A program made the translations under genes and the position numbers. From Mesorhizobium sp. DCY119 (GTDB lineage: Bacteria; Pseudomonadota; Alphaproteobacteria; Rhizobiales; Rhizobiaceae): a DNA stretch of 64,000 nucleotides. Location: assembly GCF_003590645.1 (NCBI RefSeq), contig NZ_CP031834.1:3534501-3598500 (forward strand), read 5' to 3'. This document shows positions 52,242 to 59,317 of this stretch, piece by piece. Each line of letters begins with the position of its first letter. The first letter of the stretch is position 1. The notes beneath the pieces were generated by a model. It saw only the letters and a list, made by a program, of their open reading frames with translations. It made no database searches and was not told where the DNA came from.

Positions 52242-52474
52242 CGCCGCACCTCATCCGGGGCCGTGTCCAGCCACAGCGAAATCGCTGCCTCCGCTCGCTC
52301 TGGCCGAAACTGGTTGATCCACAACAGCGCCAGCCCGATCGGGTACCGCACATATGTGTGCTTGCCGATTTGCAGCGTGTAGGCAGGGCCTTTTCCCTCC
52401 TTTCGCCAACGGTATTCGGTCTTCCGGTTGATCCCGGCAACGGTACAAAACTGAGATATGCTCCAATCGTCCAT
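52238..52474 (-). CDS. Small HTH protein, excisionase/AlpA-like
   Basis: A 78-aa protein. MDDWSISQFCTVAGINRKTE and YRWRKEGKGPAYTLQIGKHTY form a MerR-type winged helix-turn-helix like AlpA or Xis. It is the first gene of the leftward module and has GGAGG before its ATG. It lies 76 bp from the divergent structural operon with a palindrome in between. It is the natural candidate for excisionase or control of the switch between modules. Confidence 0.75.
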   Translation of the reverse strand: MDDWSISQFCTVAGINRKTEYRWRKEGKGPAYTLQIGKHTYVRYPIGLALLWINQFRPERAEAAISLWLDTAPDEVRR

Positions 52475-52487
52475 AACTGCCTCCAGC

Positions 52488-52522
52488 TTGCAATGTCACA
52501 TGTGTTATGTTATATCATAACA
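52488..52522. promoter_or_regulatory. Promoter with palindromic operator for the rightward operon
   Basis: TTGCAA (52488-52493) and TATATC (52511-52516) are spaced by 17 bp in the rightward direction. The perfect palindrome TGTTATG-N6-CATAACA (52503-52522) covers the -10. A repressor bound here would shut off the virion-like operon. Confidence 0.6.
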
Positions 52523-52549
52523 TTCTAATTTAGCAAGGATTGATGGGAC

Positions 52550-53272
52550 ATGGCAACGTCATACGGCGGACGATCCGCAGCAGACTTCAAAGAGGATGAA
52601 CGCAAGCGGGCGTTTGAAAAGCACGTTGAGCGCACGCGTCAGCAGATCGTTCACTTGCAGAAAAAGCTGGCAGACGGGTCCGCAACCGGTGTGCCCATGG
52701 ATACGGCTGATGTGCAGGCCGTAGGCCGCGCCGCAGGCCAGTCATTGTCTCAGCGCTACAATCCGGCGACCACCGTTCGCGGTCAGGATGGCCGATTGTG
52801 GACTGCCGGGGTTGGTGCTGCACCTGTTCCCGCGATGCCGGATTTGCTCACCCGCGATGATTGGGAGCGCGACCAGAAAGAGCAGCAGCGCTATGCCAAG
52901 GTCAGCAACCGGCTTTGGAATGCCTACCGGACGGAAAACCCATATGCCGATCCGGCAGCGGTCCAGAAGGCTGTGAGCCTGCTCGTGGCCAATAGCGGGA
53001 TGTCTCTTTCCGAACTCAGCGACCTTGGTTCCGATGAGCTTAGCCGTCCGGCGTTGTTCGCTCGCATAGACGAAGCAGTTGGCCATATCCATACCCTTGA
53101 AACCAGCGGTGACACCGGCACGGGCGAAGACCTTCGCACCAACGTCAATTACGGCGCTGGAGCGGGCGTAGGGCGCAGCCCGGAGCAAACTCAGCCGTCA
53201 GCCGATGAACAGCCCACATCCATGTCCGGCGAGATCGCGGCATGGCAGCGCAAAACCGGCTTCACCCGATAA
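52550..53272 (+). CDS. Element structural-type protein A, unknown
   Basis: A 240-aa soluble protein, first in the rightward operon. A charged helix (FKEDERKRAFEKHVERTRQQIVHLQKKLADG) is followed by a middle with RDDWERDQKEQQRYAKVSNRLWNAYRTENPYADPAAVQKAV and a disordered C-terminus rich in Gly, Gln and Ser. No known family is recognised. The coiled-coil start and disordered tail are compatible with a scaffold or minor virion protein; this is inference from position and composition. Confidence 0.6.
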   Translation: MATSYGGRSAADFKEDERKRAFEKHVERTRQQIVHLQKKLADGSATGVPMDTADVQAVGRAAGQSLSQRYNPATTVRGQDGRLWTAGVGAAPVPAMPDLLTRDDWERDQKEQQRYAKVSNRLWNAYRTENPYADPAAVQKAVSLLVANSGMSLSELSDLGSDELSRPALFARIDEAVGHIHTLETSGDTGTGEDLRTNVNYGAGAGVGRSPEQTQPSADEQPTSMSGEIAAWQRKTGFTR

Positions 53273-53284
53273 GGAGATCACGAA

Positions 53285-54058
53285 ATGTCCGTCTTCATTT
53301 ACACCAAATCCGCCAATGACCACGCCAACGGCAAGCAGGTAGACGCGGCCCGAGCGATGGCAAAGCGCCGCATCTTGGATGAGCAAATCCCCGCTGGCGG
53401 GTATGTCAGAGCCGCCGCAGCTGGCGGGGACAACACCCTTCGGCAGTTGCTCGCCCGTATTCAGTATGGTGACACGCTCATCGTGCCGTCGCTCGACGTG
53501 CTGGCGACGTACCCGACCGAGCTTGTCGAAATTGCCAATGCCCTGTTTACCAAGGGTGTTCGGCTGCTGAGCGCCACTGATGATGTCGAGATCGATCCGA
53601 TCACTTTGCGCCGCTACACCGCGCCGTGGTTCGGGCTGGAGCAATCTGAAAAAGCCGCCGCTGACGTGCTCCGCAATGAGCGCCAGAAACACCGCGTCGA
53701 AATCGAAGAGTACGGCAAGGTCATTCAGGAACAAATCATCGGGCAGCTGCTCAAACTAGGCGTGGATTTCCATGCTCTTTTGGCATCGGCCAATGGCCAG
53801 CCTGCCAAGCGGCCCCTCAATCCGTCCCGTGCCCGTGATCTTCGTTCAAAGCGTGAAGCCCTTGGGCTGACGCAGGAAGATGCCGGAAAGCTCGTGGTCT
53901 CTCTCGGAGAGGCAGCAATCGGCAAGGGCCAGATCAGCAAATACGAAAATGATGGCGATGGGCCTCACATCGACACTTACGAGCTTGCCCTGAACGTCGA
54001 GACTAGCCGCCGCAAGACGGCCAAACCCATACCACAACCCCAACCAGCACTGGAGTAA
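53285..54058 (+). CDS. Degenerate serine-recombinase-like domain fused to an XRE-type HTH
   Basis: A 257-aa protein. Residues 1-110 follow the resolvase fold: MSVFIYTKSANDHANGKQVD, then LRQLLARIQYGDTLIVPSLDVLATYPTELVEIANALFTKGVRLLSATDDVEIDP. The YARVS motif is altered (FIYTKS) and the catalytic Arg of the KLDRLGR motif is replaced (SLDVLATY), so catalysis is unlikely. Residues 183-245 form an HTH (RDLRSKREALGLTQEDAGKL to GQISKYEN). The ribosome site AAGGAG is strong. The fusion suggests a DNA-binding regulator that uses the resolvase fold for dimerisation. Confidence 0.7.
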   Translation: MSVFIYTKSANDHANGKQVDAARAMAKRRILDEQIPAGGYVRAAAAGGDNTLRQLLARIQYGDTLIVPSLDVLATYPTELVEIANALFTKGVRLLSATDDVEIDPITLRRYTAPWFGLEQSEKAAADVLRNERQKHRVEIEEYGKVIQEQIIGQLLKLGVDFHALLASANGQPAKRPLNPSRARDLRSKREALGLTQEDAGKLVVSLGEAAIGKGQISKYENDGDGPHIDTYELALNVETSRRKTAKPIPQPQPALE

Positions 54059-54063
54059 AGACA

Positions 54064-54519
54064 ATGCCTACCATCACAACAAACGATTGGAAAAACTATC
54101 AGGGCGGAAGCTTTGCGGCTTACGCGGCGGACAGGGGCGCGTCAATTCGGCGTTACGGAAATGCTGGGACTGATGGCTTTCTCGTATACCAAATCAAGGA
54201 TTTGGCAGGTGAGTGGTACAACCAGAAAGGCGATCCGGTTTCCGTTGATTTGGCTCGTGCCGCTGGTTTCGACGTGGATGCCCAGCTTCGTGAGCGTGAT
54301 CGCAAAGAGCGTCTTGCCAAGGCCACAGCTTCCGTCAATGCGGAATTTGCCACCGCTGTCCGCACCGAGATTGCGAGCAAGGGCGGCTATACGCTGTCTG
54401 ACGTAGGCATGGGCCGCGCTGAACTGACCGATAGCGACGGCGTTGTTCTCAATCCTCGCCCGATGAGTATTCAGGAAGGCCAGCGCCTGCTCGACCTGAT
54501 GTCCGGGGACGCCCAGTGA
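54064..54519 (+). CDS. Element protein, hypothetical
   Basis: A 151-aa protein, MPTITTNDWKNYQGGSFAAY to LLDLMSGDAQ. It starts 5 bp after the resolvase-HTH stop. It is a mixed alpha/beta, mildly acidic protein of unknown family. Its stop overlaps the next GTG start (GTGA). It belongs to the tightly packed late-type operon. Confidence 0.55.
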   Translation: MPTITTNDWKNYQGGSFAAYAADRGASIRRYGNAGTDGFLVYQIKDLAGEWYNQKGDPVSVDLARAAGFDVDAQLRERDRKERLAKATASVNAEFATAVRTEIASKGGYTLSDVGMGRAELTDSDGVVLNPRPMSIQEGQRLLDLMSGDAQ

Positions 54520-54701
54520 ACGCTCTGGTTAAGGCTGTGAAGAAAGCAGCCCGTTCTGCCGACGATGAGGAAGATTTGGCTTATGACCTCGCCAGCCTTC
54601 TGGATGATCACGGCGAGGATGCTTTTTGCGAGGCGATTGCGTCTTGCATCTATGAGCTGATGGCCCACGACAAGGAGGACGACGACGATGGCACGTATTG
54701 A
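54516..54701 (+). CDS. Small acidic protein of the element
   Basis: A 61-aa protein with GTG start, very acidic (RSADDEEDLAYDLASLLDDH and a tail AHDKEDDDDGTY). The N-terminus MNALVKAVKKAA is basic. It overlaps the gene before by 4 bp and the one after by 14 bp, so it is coupled to both. Its charge suggests an adaptor or assembly factor. No family recognised. Confidence 0.55.
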   Translation: MNALVKAVKKAARSADDEEDLAYDLASLLDDHGEDAFCEAIASCIYELMAHDKEDDDDGTY

Positions 54702-55902
54702 AGACCTCTTCCGGGCGGGCAACCTAGATCAGCCACTAGCATCGGGCCAGAGCAACCCATTCAGCGCGATTTCGCAAGGTGGCGGCACACTATCTGCCCT
54801 TCCACAGAACGCCTCTGTAGCAGGCCCCGCTGTGGGTCCGTCTAGTCGGATAGACCCTCGATTTGCGGGTGACGGCAAGTTGGCTAACAGTGGCTGGATT
54901 GGCAACATGCTCTTTGGTGGCAACGAGACAAAGGCCAACGCAGAAAGCCAGCGCTTTAGCGGCGCACAGCAGCAGGCCGTGCAGTTCATCCGCGAGAAGG
55001 TAGACGCTGGCACTCCACCTCAGAAAGCCATTCTGGATTTTGTGCAGACACCGCAGGGAATGGAGTTCATGACCTCTGGAGGTGGCCTGACGGACCTCGC
55101 GAACGTCGCAAAACTCGCGACCAAAGACCCGACCGCTGGCCGGATTGAACAGCGGAAAGCCATTTTCGAAAGAAACGGCGGGACTGAGACCAGCGAAACA
55201 TACGTCAAAACGGCGGCAGAGCTTGCCAAGATCGGAGATGACGAAGGCAGTCAGCTTTCGCTCCAGATGGCGAATGCGCTCAAACAGAGTGCCGGGACGA
55301 ATGTCACCGTCAACAACAACCAGTCCGAAGGCGAGAGCGAAGCGCGAAAACGGCTTGGCCAGAAGATCGGTGAACAGTTTGATAGCTATCTAGCCGCAGG
55401 CGCACAAGCCGGTTCGATGCTCCGTTCTATGGGCATCCTCACGGAGTTGTCAGACGCAGCACCTACAGGCCCGATCACGGGCAGGCTGGCCCAACGGTTC
55501 CCCGGCTTCTCTGATGCCGGTGCGGCCTTTGAAGCGGAAGTTAGCCGCTTGCTCCCGAGCCTGCGTGTTCCCGGCAGTGGTGCGCAATCGGACAAGGACA
55601 TTGACGTGCTGTTGCAGGGCCTTCCCGCGCTCCGAAATAACAAGAGGGCCAATCAGCTGATCATTGGCTCGATTAAGCTCAAAGCTGAGATCGACCGCGA
55701 ACGCAGCCGGATCGTAGAAGACTTCACGGATGGCCTTCTGACAGACACGCAAGCGTTGAAGGAAATCCGCGAACTCGATGGCAGCATCATTCCCGATGAG
55801 TTGCAGTCGCTGTTGGACGCGGTGAAGGGTCAACCCGCACAGCGCCCGCTGCAAGACATGAGCGACGAAGAGCTTGAAAGGATCATCCGCGATGGCCAGT
55901 AA
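54688..55902 (+). CDS. Long Gly/Ser-rich element protein, candidate ejection or internal virion protein
   Basis: A 404-aa protein. The disordered N-terminal 80 residues are Gly/Ser/Ala/Pro-rich, and a central part contains IREKVDAGTPPQKAILDFVQ and FAEIGDDEGS-like helices. A long helical C-terminus ends QRPLQDMSDEELERIIRDG. The style, composition and neighbour resemble phage DNA-ejection/internal virion proteins of podoviruses. I see no named domain. The start overlaps the upstream gene by 14 bp and its stop overlaps the next start by 11 bp. Confidence 0.55.
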   Translation: MARIEDLFRAGNLDQPLASGQSNPFSAISQGGGTLSALPQNASVAGPAVGPSSRIDPRFAGDGKLANSGWIGNMLFGGNETKANAESQRFSGAQQQAVQFIREKVDAGTPPQKAILDFVQTPQGMEFMTSGGGLTDLANVAKLATKDPTAGRIEQRKAIFERNGGTETSETYVKTAAELAKIGDDEGSQLSLQMANALKQSAGTNVTVNNNQSEGESEARKRLGQKIGEQFDSYLAAGAQAGSMLRSMGILTELSDAAPTGPITGRLAQRFPGFSDAGAAFEAEVSRLLPSLRVPGSGAQSDKDIDVLLQGLPALRNNKRANQLIIGSIKLKAEIDRERSRIVEDFTDGLLTDTQALKEIRELDGSIIPDELQSLLDAVKGQPAQRPLQDMSDEELERIIRDGQ

Positions 55903-57313
55903 AGAGGAAGCCTTGCGGGAGCTTGCCCGCAGAGAACTAGAGCGCCGCAGATCGGGCGGGATTGGCAACACGATGGCCGACATGGGAAAGTCCGCCGTAG
56001 CGGGCTTGTCTCAGGGTGTCACTGGTCTTGTGGACATGGTTGCGAACGCCGCACAGCCACCAAACACTGCACAGGCCATGCGTGACCTGACTGCGATGTC
56101 ACAGGGGCAGACGGTCCAACAACCGCCTATGGCGCAGCCAAGCCGAGAATTGGCAGCTAACCTGTCAGGCGGCGCGACTGAATATGAGCCGAAAACGACA
56201 GCCGGGGAATACAGCCGCACTGCTGGCGAGTTCGCTAGCAACGCGCTGTCACCGGGTGGTCTTGTGCGCAAGGCTGGTATGGTGGTCGGCCCTGCACTGG
56301 CGTCAGAGGGGCTGGGCCAGCTTACCAAAGATACGTTCCTAGAGACGCCTGCCCGCATTCTTGGCGGTATCGTCGGGGGTATCGGGTCGGCCATGACGCC
56401 TACGAACTGGGGCAAACAGGCGACCCGCATCGCCAAGGAAGCGGCGAAGACTGCGCAGTTCAAGACCGGGGAGGCCATGCGACAGGAGATCAAGAAGGCC
56501 TATGATGGCCTCCGCGATGCCGGTGTGACCTACGACGCTAAAAAATATTCCGAAATGATCATGACCGCGAAGCAGCGGATTAAGACCTTCCCGAGTTCGA
56601 TTGCCCCGAAGGCGAATAAGCTGCTTGATCAGCTTGCCGAAAGTCCGCTGCTGGATTTTGGCGACCTAGACGCACAGTCGTCCGCCGTGGGCAAGGCACT
56701 ACGGGCGGCATTAGCTGGCAAGGATGAGGTGGAAGCCGCCGCGCTGGAGATCGTGAAAAAGAGCCTTGACGATTTCGCCGTTAATCCGTCGATTGATCCG
56801 GGTTTGACGAAGCTCGATGCGCGGCAGATGCGAGAAATGCGCACTGCCGCTCGGGCAATGGTCATGCGGAACAAGAAAGCCGAGCTTGTGGAGGGCGCTC
56901 TAGAGGATGCCCGGAATTATCCCGGTGGTTTCCTGAATGGCTTGAACAACCAAATCGGCTCGCTGCTCCGCAACAAGCGCACATCTTCGATGTTCACGGC
57001 AGCTGAGAAGGAAATGCTACGCGGGACGCTGACGGGCAAAACCCCGCTCCATGATCTGGCAGTGTTCGGGGTCGACATGGCGGCTGGCGGCTTCGGTGGC
57101 GTCGCCACCACGATAGGGACCATCGGTCGCCTTCCGGGCCGTGTGTTCAACAATCCACAGCTTCAACGGCAGGCGGGCAATCTGCCAGCGGCCTTGCGCA
57201 ACTCGCAGCTAGGCAGCGTTGCCGCACAGCAGCAACAGGAACAGCTTGATATCCTGCGGCGTCGGTTGCTCGGAACGGCCACAGCGGGCAATGCCGCCCT
57301 CAATGACGAATAA
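55892..57313 (+). CDS. Long Gly/Ala-rich element protein, candidate ejection or membrane-penetrating virion protein
   Basis: A 473-aa protein, the last gene of the operon. It opens MASKEEALRELARRELERRR. It carries amphipathic/hydrophobic Gly/Ala stretches (ILGGIVGGIGSAMTP; FGVDMAAGGFGGVATTIGTI) within helical charged segments and ends in a Gln-rich helix (SVAAQQQQEQLDILRRRLLG). Gly/Ala membrane-active segments in long helical proteins are typical of phage ejection proteins; they are also seen in tail-associated phage proteins. The start ATG at 55892 overlaps the previous gene. Terminator at 57373. Confidence 0.55.
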   Translation: MASKEEALRELARRELERRRSGGIGNTMADMGKSAVAGLSQGVTGLVDMVANAAQPPNTAQAMRDLTAMSQGQTVQQPPMAQPSRELAANLSGGATEYEPKTTAGEYSRTAGEFASNALSPGGLVRKAGMVVGPALASEGLGQLTKDTFLETPARILGGIVGGIGSAMTPTNWGKQATRIAKEAAKTAQFKTGEAMRQEIKKAYDGLRDAGVTYDAKKYSEMIMTAKQRIKTFPSSIAPKANKLLDQLAESPLLDFGDLDAQSSAVGKALRAALAGKDEVEAAALEIVKKSLDDFAVNPSIDPGLTKLDARQMREMRTAARAMVMRNKKAELVEGALEDARNYPGGFLNGLNNQIGSLLRNKRTSSMFTAAEKEMLRGTLTGKTPLHDLAVFGVDMAAGGFGGVATTIGTIGRLPGRVFNNPQLQRQAGNLPAALRNSQLGSVAAQQQQEQLDILRRRLLGTATAGNAALNDE

Positions 57314-57372
57314 CTGACTTCCAAGACAGTCAGTTTCCCCGGGCGGGCATTGTCTCCGTTCCCGCCCAAGCG

Positions 57373-57412
57373 AAAGCCAGCGTGTGAAAGCCCTCCGCGC
57401 TGGCTTTTCGTT
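57373..57412 (+). terminator. Terminator of the rightward element operon
   Basis: AAAGCCAGCG and CGCTGGCTTT form a perfect 10-bp stem with a 15-nt loop followed by TCGTTGTTTTCTT. A second weaker hairpin AACTGAC/GTCAGTT lies at 57312-57335. Confidence 0.8.
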
Positions 57413-57483
57413 GTTTTCTTAACCCGGTCTTACCCTCAAAAATCCCGACCGTTGAAATCTTTGCGTTTTTTGCAGATTTTCCT

Positions 57484-57500
57484 TTACGCGAGAGGTAATA
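57484..57500. other. attR, right copy of the attachment core
   Basis: The 17-bp core identical to attL. The base before it is T, so the outer arm of the palindrome is altered here (TTTAC instead of ATTAC). It lies 33 bp before the XRE regulator start, inside its leader or promoter. Confidence 0.85.
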
Positions 57501-57533
57501 GAATTGACAACGCGCCTCGCCTAAGGTGACGCC

Positions 57534-58358
57534 ATGACAACGCAACAGCCCTCCACCGCCGGTTCTCTCATTCGCGAATGGCGCAACCGGCGCCGCATGA
57601 GCCAGCTCGACCTCGCCGCCGAGGCGGACATCTCGCAACGCCATCTGAGTTTTGTGGAAAGCGGCCGGGCCGCTCCGTCGCGCGAGATGGTGCTGCATCT
57701 GGCCGAGCAGCTTGATATCCCGCTGCGCCAGCGCAACCAGTTATTGCTGGCGGCAGGCTTTGCACCGAGCTTCAGCGAAAGGGCGCTCAGTGACACCTCG
57801 CTGGCCCCGGCAATGGCGGCGGTGGAACTGGTGTTGAAAGGGCATGAGCCCTTCCCCTCGATAGCCGTCGACCGAAACTGGACTCTGGTCGCGAGCAACG
57901 GGGCCATCGCGCCGCTTCTGGCAGACATTGCCGATCAATCCTTGCTGACCCCGCCGGTCAATGTGCTGCGGCTCAGCCTTCATCCCAAGGGGCTCGCGCC
58001 ACGCATCGTCAATCTGCATGAATGGCGCACGCATCTGATCGAGCGCCTCAAACATCAGGTCGATGCCTCCGGCGACGCGACGCTGGCCGAGCTGGAGCGC
58101 GAATTACGGACCTATCCGAGCGGCCCGCCGAATTCGCGGCCGACCCATCCCGACATTGCGGCGATCGCTCTTCCGCTTCGGCTGCGGATGGGCAAGGACA
58201 TCCTATCGTTCATCAGCACGATCACTGTGTTCGGCACGCCGCTCGATGTGACGCTGTCGGAACTGGCGATCGAATCCTTCTTTCCGGCGGATGCCGAGAC
58301 AGCCGCCCTCCTCCAGAAGCTGGCGGACGATCGCGGCGCCGCGCCAAAGCCTTCGTGA
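57534..58358 (+). CDS. XRE-family regulator with MmyB-like ligand domain
   Basis: A 274-aa regulator. The HTH covers residues about 10-65 (SLIREWRNRRRMSQLDLAAE and ADISQRHLSFVESGRAAPSR). The C-terminal MmyB-like PAS-type domain (residues about 95-260; FPSIAVDRNWTLVASNGAIAP and VTLSELAIESFFPAD) may bind a fatty acid or other small hydrophobic ligand, as described for this family. attR lies 33 bp upstream, so its original promoter or operator was split by the element. It is convergent with the EamA gene, 5 bp apart. Confidence 0.9.
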   Translation: MTTQQPSTAGSLIREWRNRRRMSQLDLAAEADISQRHLSFVESGRAAPSREMVLHLAEQLDIPLRQRNQLLLAAGFAPSFSERALSDTSLAPAMAAVELVLKGHEPFPSIAVDRNWTLVASNGAIAPLLADIADQSLLTPPVNVLRLSLHPKGLAPRIVNLHEWRTHLIERLKHQVDASGDATLAELERELRTYPSGPPNSRPTHPDIAAIALPLRLRMGKDILSFISTITVFGTPLDVTLSELAIESFFPADAETAALLQKLADDRGAAPKPS

Positions 58359-58363
58359 ATTGA

Positions 58364-59314
58364 TCAGGCTGGCGGCGGCGCAGCCTTGCTTGCCGCCCTG
58401 CGCTCCAGTCCGAGCCGCTGTTCGCGCCAGATGATGAAGATGCCGGCACCAACCACGATCAGGCCGCCGACCAGCATATGGATCGTCGGAACATCTCCGA
58501 AAGCGAAATAGCCGACCGCGATGCCGAGGATCATCGAGGTGTATTCAAAGGGAGCGACAGTGGAGACTTCGGCGTGGCGATAGCCTTCGGTCATGAGCAG
58601 CTGCGCCAGGCCGCCGCAAAGACCTGATCCGATCAGGAGCGCAGCCTGCATCCCCGTCAGCGACGCCCAGCCGAAAGGATAGGTCACAAGCGATATGACC
58701 GTGGCCGTCAGCGAAAACCAAAGCACGATCGTGCCGGTTCTTTCGGTGTGGACAAGGCTGCGCACCAGAATCAAGGCCACTGCCGAGACGGCAGCGGCGG
58801 CAAGGGCCGCGATCACGCCAAGCGCCTCTTCATTGCCCATGGCCCCACCGCCGGTGAAAAGCGTGAGCGTGGGCCAGGAAATGATGAGCACGCCGACCAG
58901 CCCGACGACGACCGCGCTCCATCGGAAAACGCGGATGGTCTCGTGGAGGAAGATCGCGCTGAACACGACGACCAGCAATGGCTGCGCATAGTTCAACGTG
59001 ATCGCTTCCGGCAGCGGCAGGCGGGTGAGAGCAAAGAAGCCCAGTGCCATGGACGTAACGCCGACCATGCCCCGCGCGATGTGGTTGAAAGGGCGCGCGG
59101 TGTGAAAGGCGGTGCGCAACTCGCCGCGAAAACCCAGAAAAACCAGGATCAGCAGCATGGCGAAGAACGAGCGGAAGAAGACGATCTGCCCGCTCGGCAA
59201 CGGCCCTGCCGCCTTGATCAGCGACGACATGGCCACAAAGACAGCGACCGACGAAACCTTGAAGGCAATGCCGGTCAGCGGGCTGCTGGCCCGCCTCCCC
59301 CCAGATGAATTCAC
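58364..59314 (-). CDS. EamA-family (DMT superfamily) transporter
   Basis: A 316-aa inner-membrane protein with ten predicted helices in two EamA repeats. The first repeat contains LALGFFALTRLPLPEAITLNY and LHETIRVFRWSAVVVGLVGV, the second YRHAEVSTVAPFEYTSMILG and LVGGLIVVGAGIFIIWREQR. Both carry the conserved AEV/EAI-like motif. It is a predicted exporter of amino acids or similar metabolites, with unknown substrate. Its start is 3 bp after the CoxL-like stop, so both are probably one transcript. Confidence 0.9.
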   Translation of the reverse strand: MNSSGGRRASSPLTGIAFKVSSVAVFVAMSSLIKAAGPLPSGQIVFFRSFFAMLLILVFLGFRGELRTAFHTARPFNHIARGMVGVTSMALGFFALTRLPLPEAITLNYAQPLLVVVFSAIFLHETIRVFRWSAVVVGLVGVLIISWPTLTLFTGGGAMGNEEALGVIAALAAAAVSAVALILVRSLVHTERTGTIVLWFSLTATVISLVTYPFGWASLTGMQAALLIGSGLCGGLAQLLMTEGYRHAEVSTVAPFEYTSMILGIAVGYFAFGDVPTIHMLVGGLIVVGAGIFIIWREQRLGLERRAASKAAPPPA

Positions 59315-59317
59315 TTT

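Larger units (their letters stand above)
47767..57500. mobile_element. Integrated element, probably a phage satellite
   Basis: A 9.7-kb unit bounded by the perfect direct repeat TTACGCGAGAGGTAATA. It carries an integrase next to the left end, a leftward module (ATPase, HTH protein, small proteins) and a rightward operon of virion-like genes ending in a terminator. No terminase, portal, major capsid, tail or lysis gene can be seen. Gene density, overlapping starts, size and gene content fit a phage satellite or integrative element better than a decayed prophage, since no gene looks broken. Confidence 0.8.

Noticed and set aside
47767-57500. Element considered as an intact prophage
   Set aside because: No terminase, portal, capsid, tail or lysis gene visible in about 9.7 kb.
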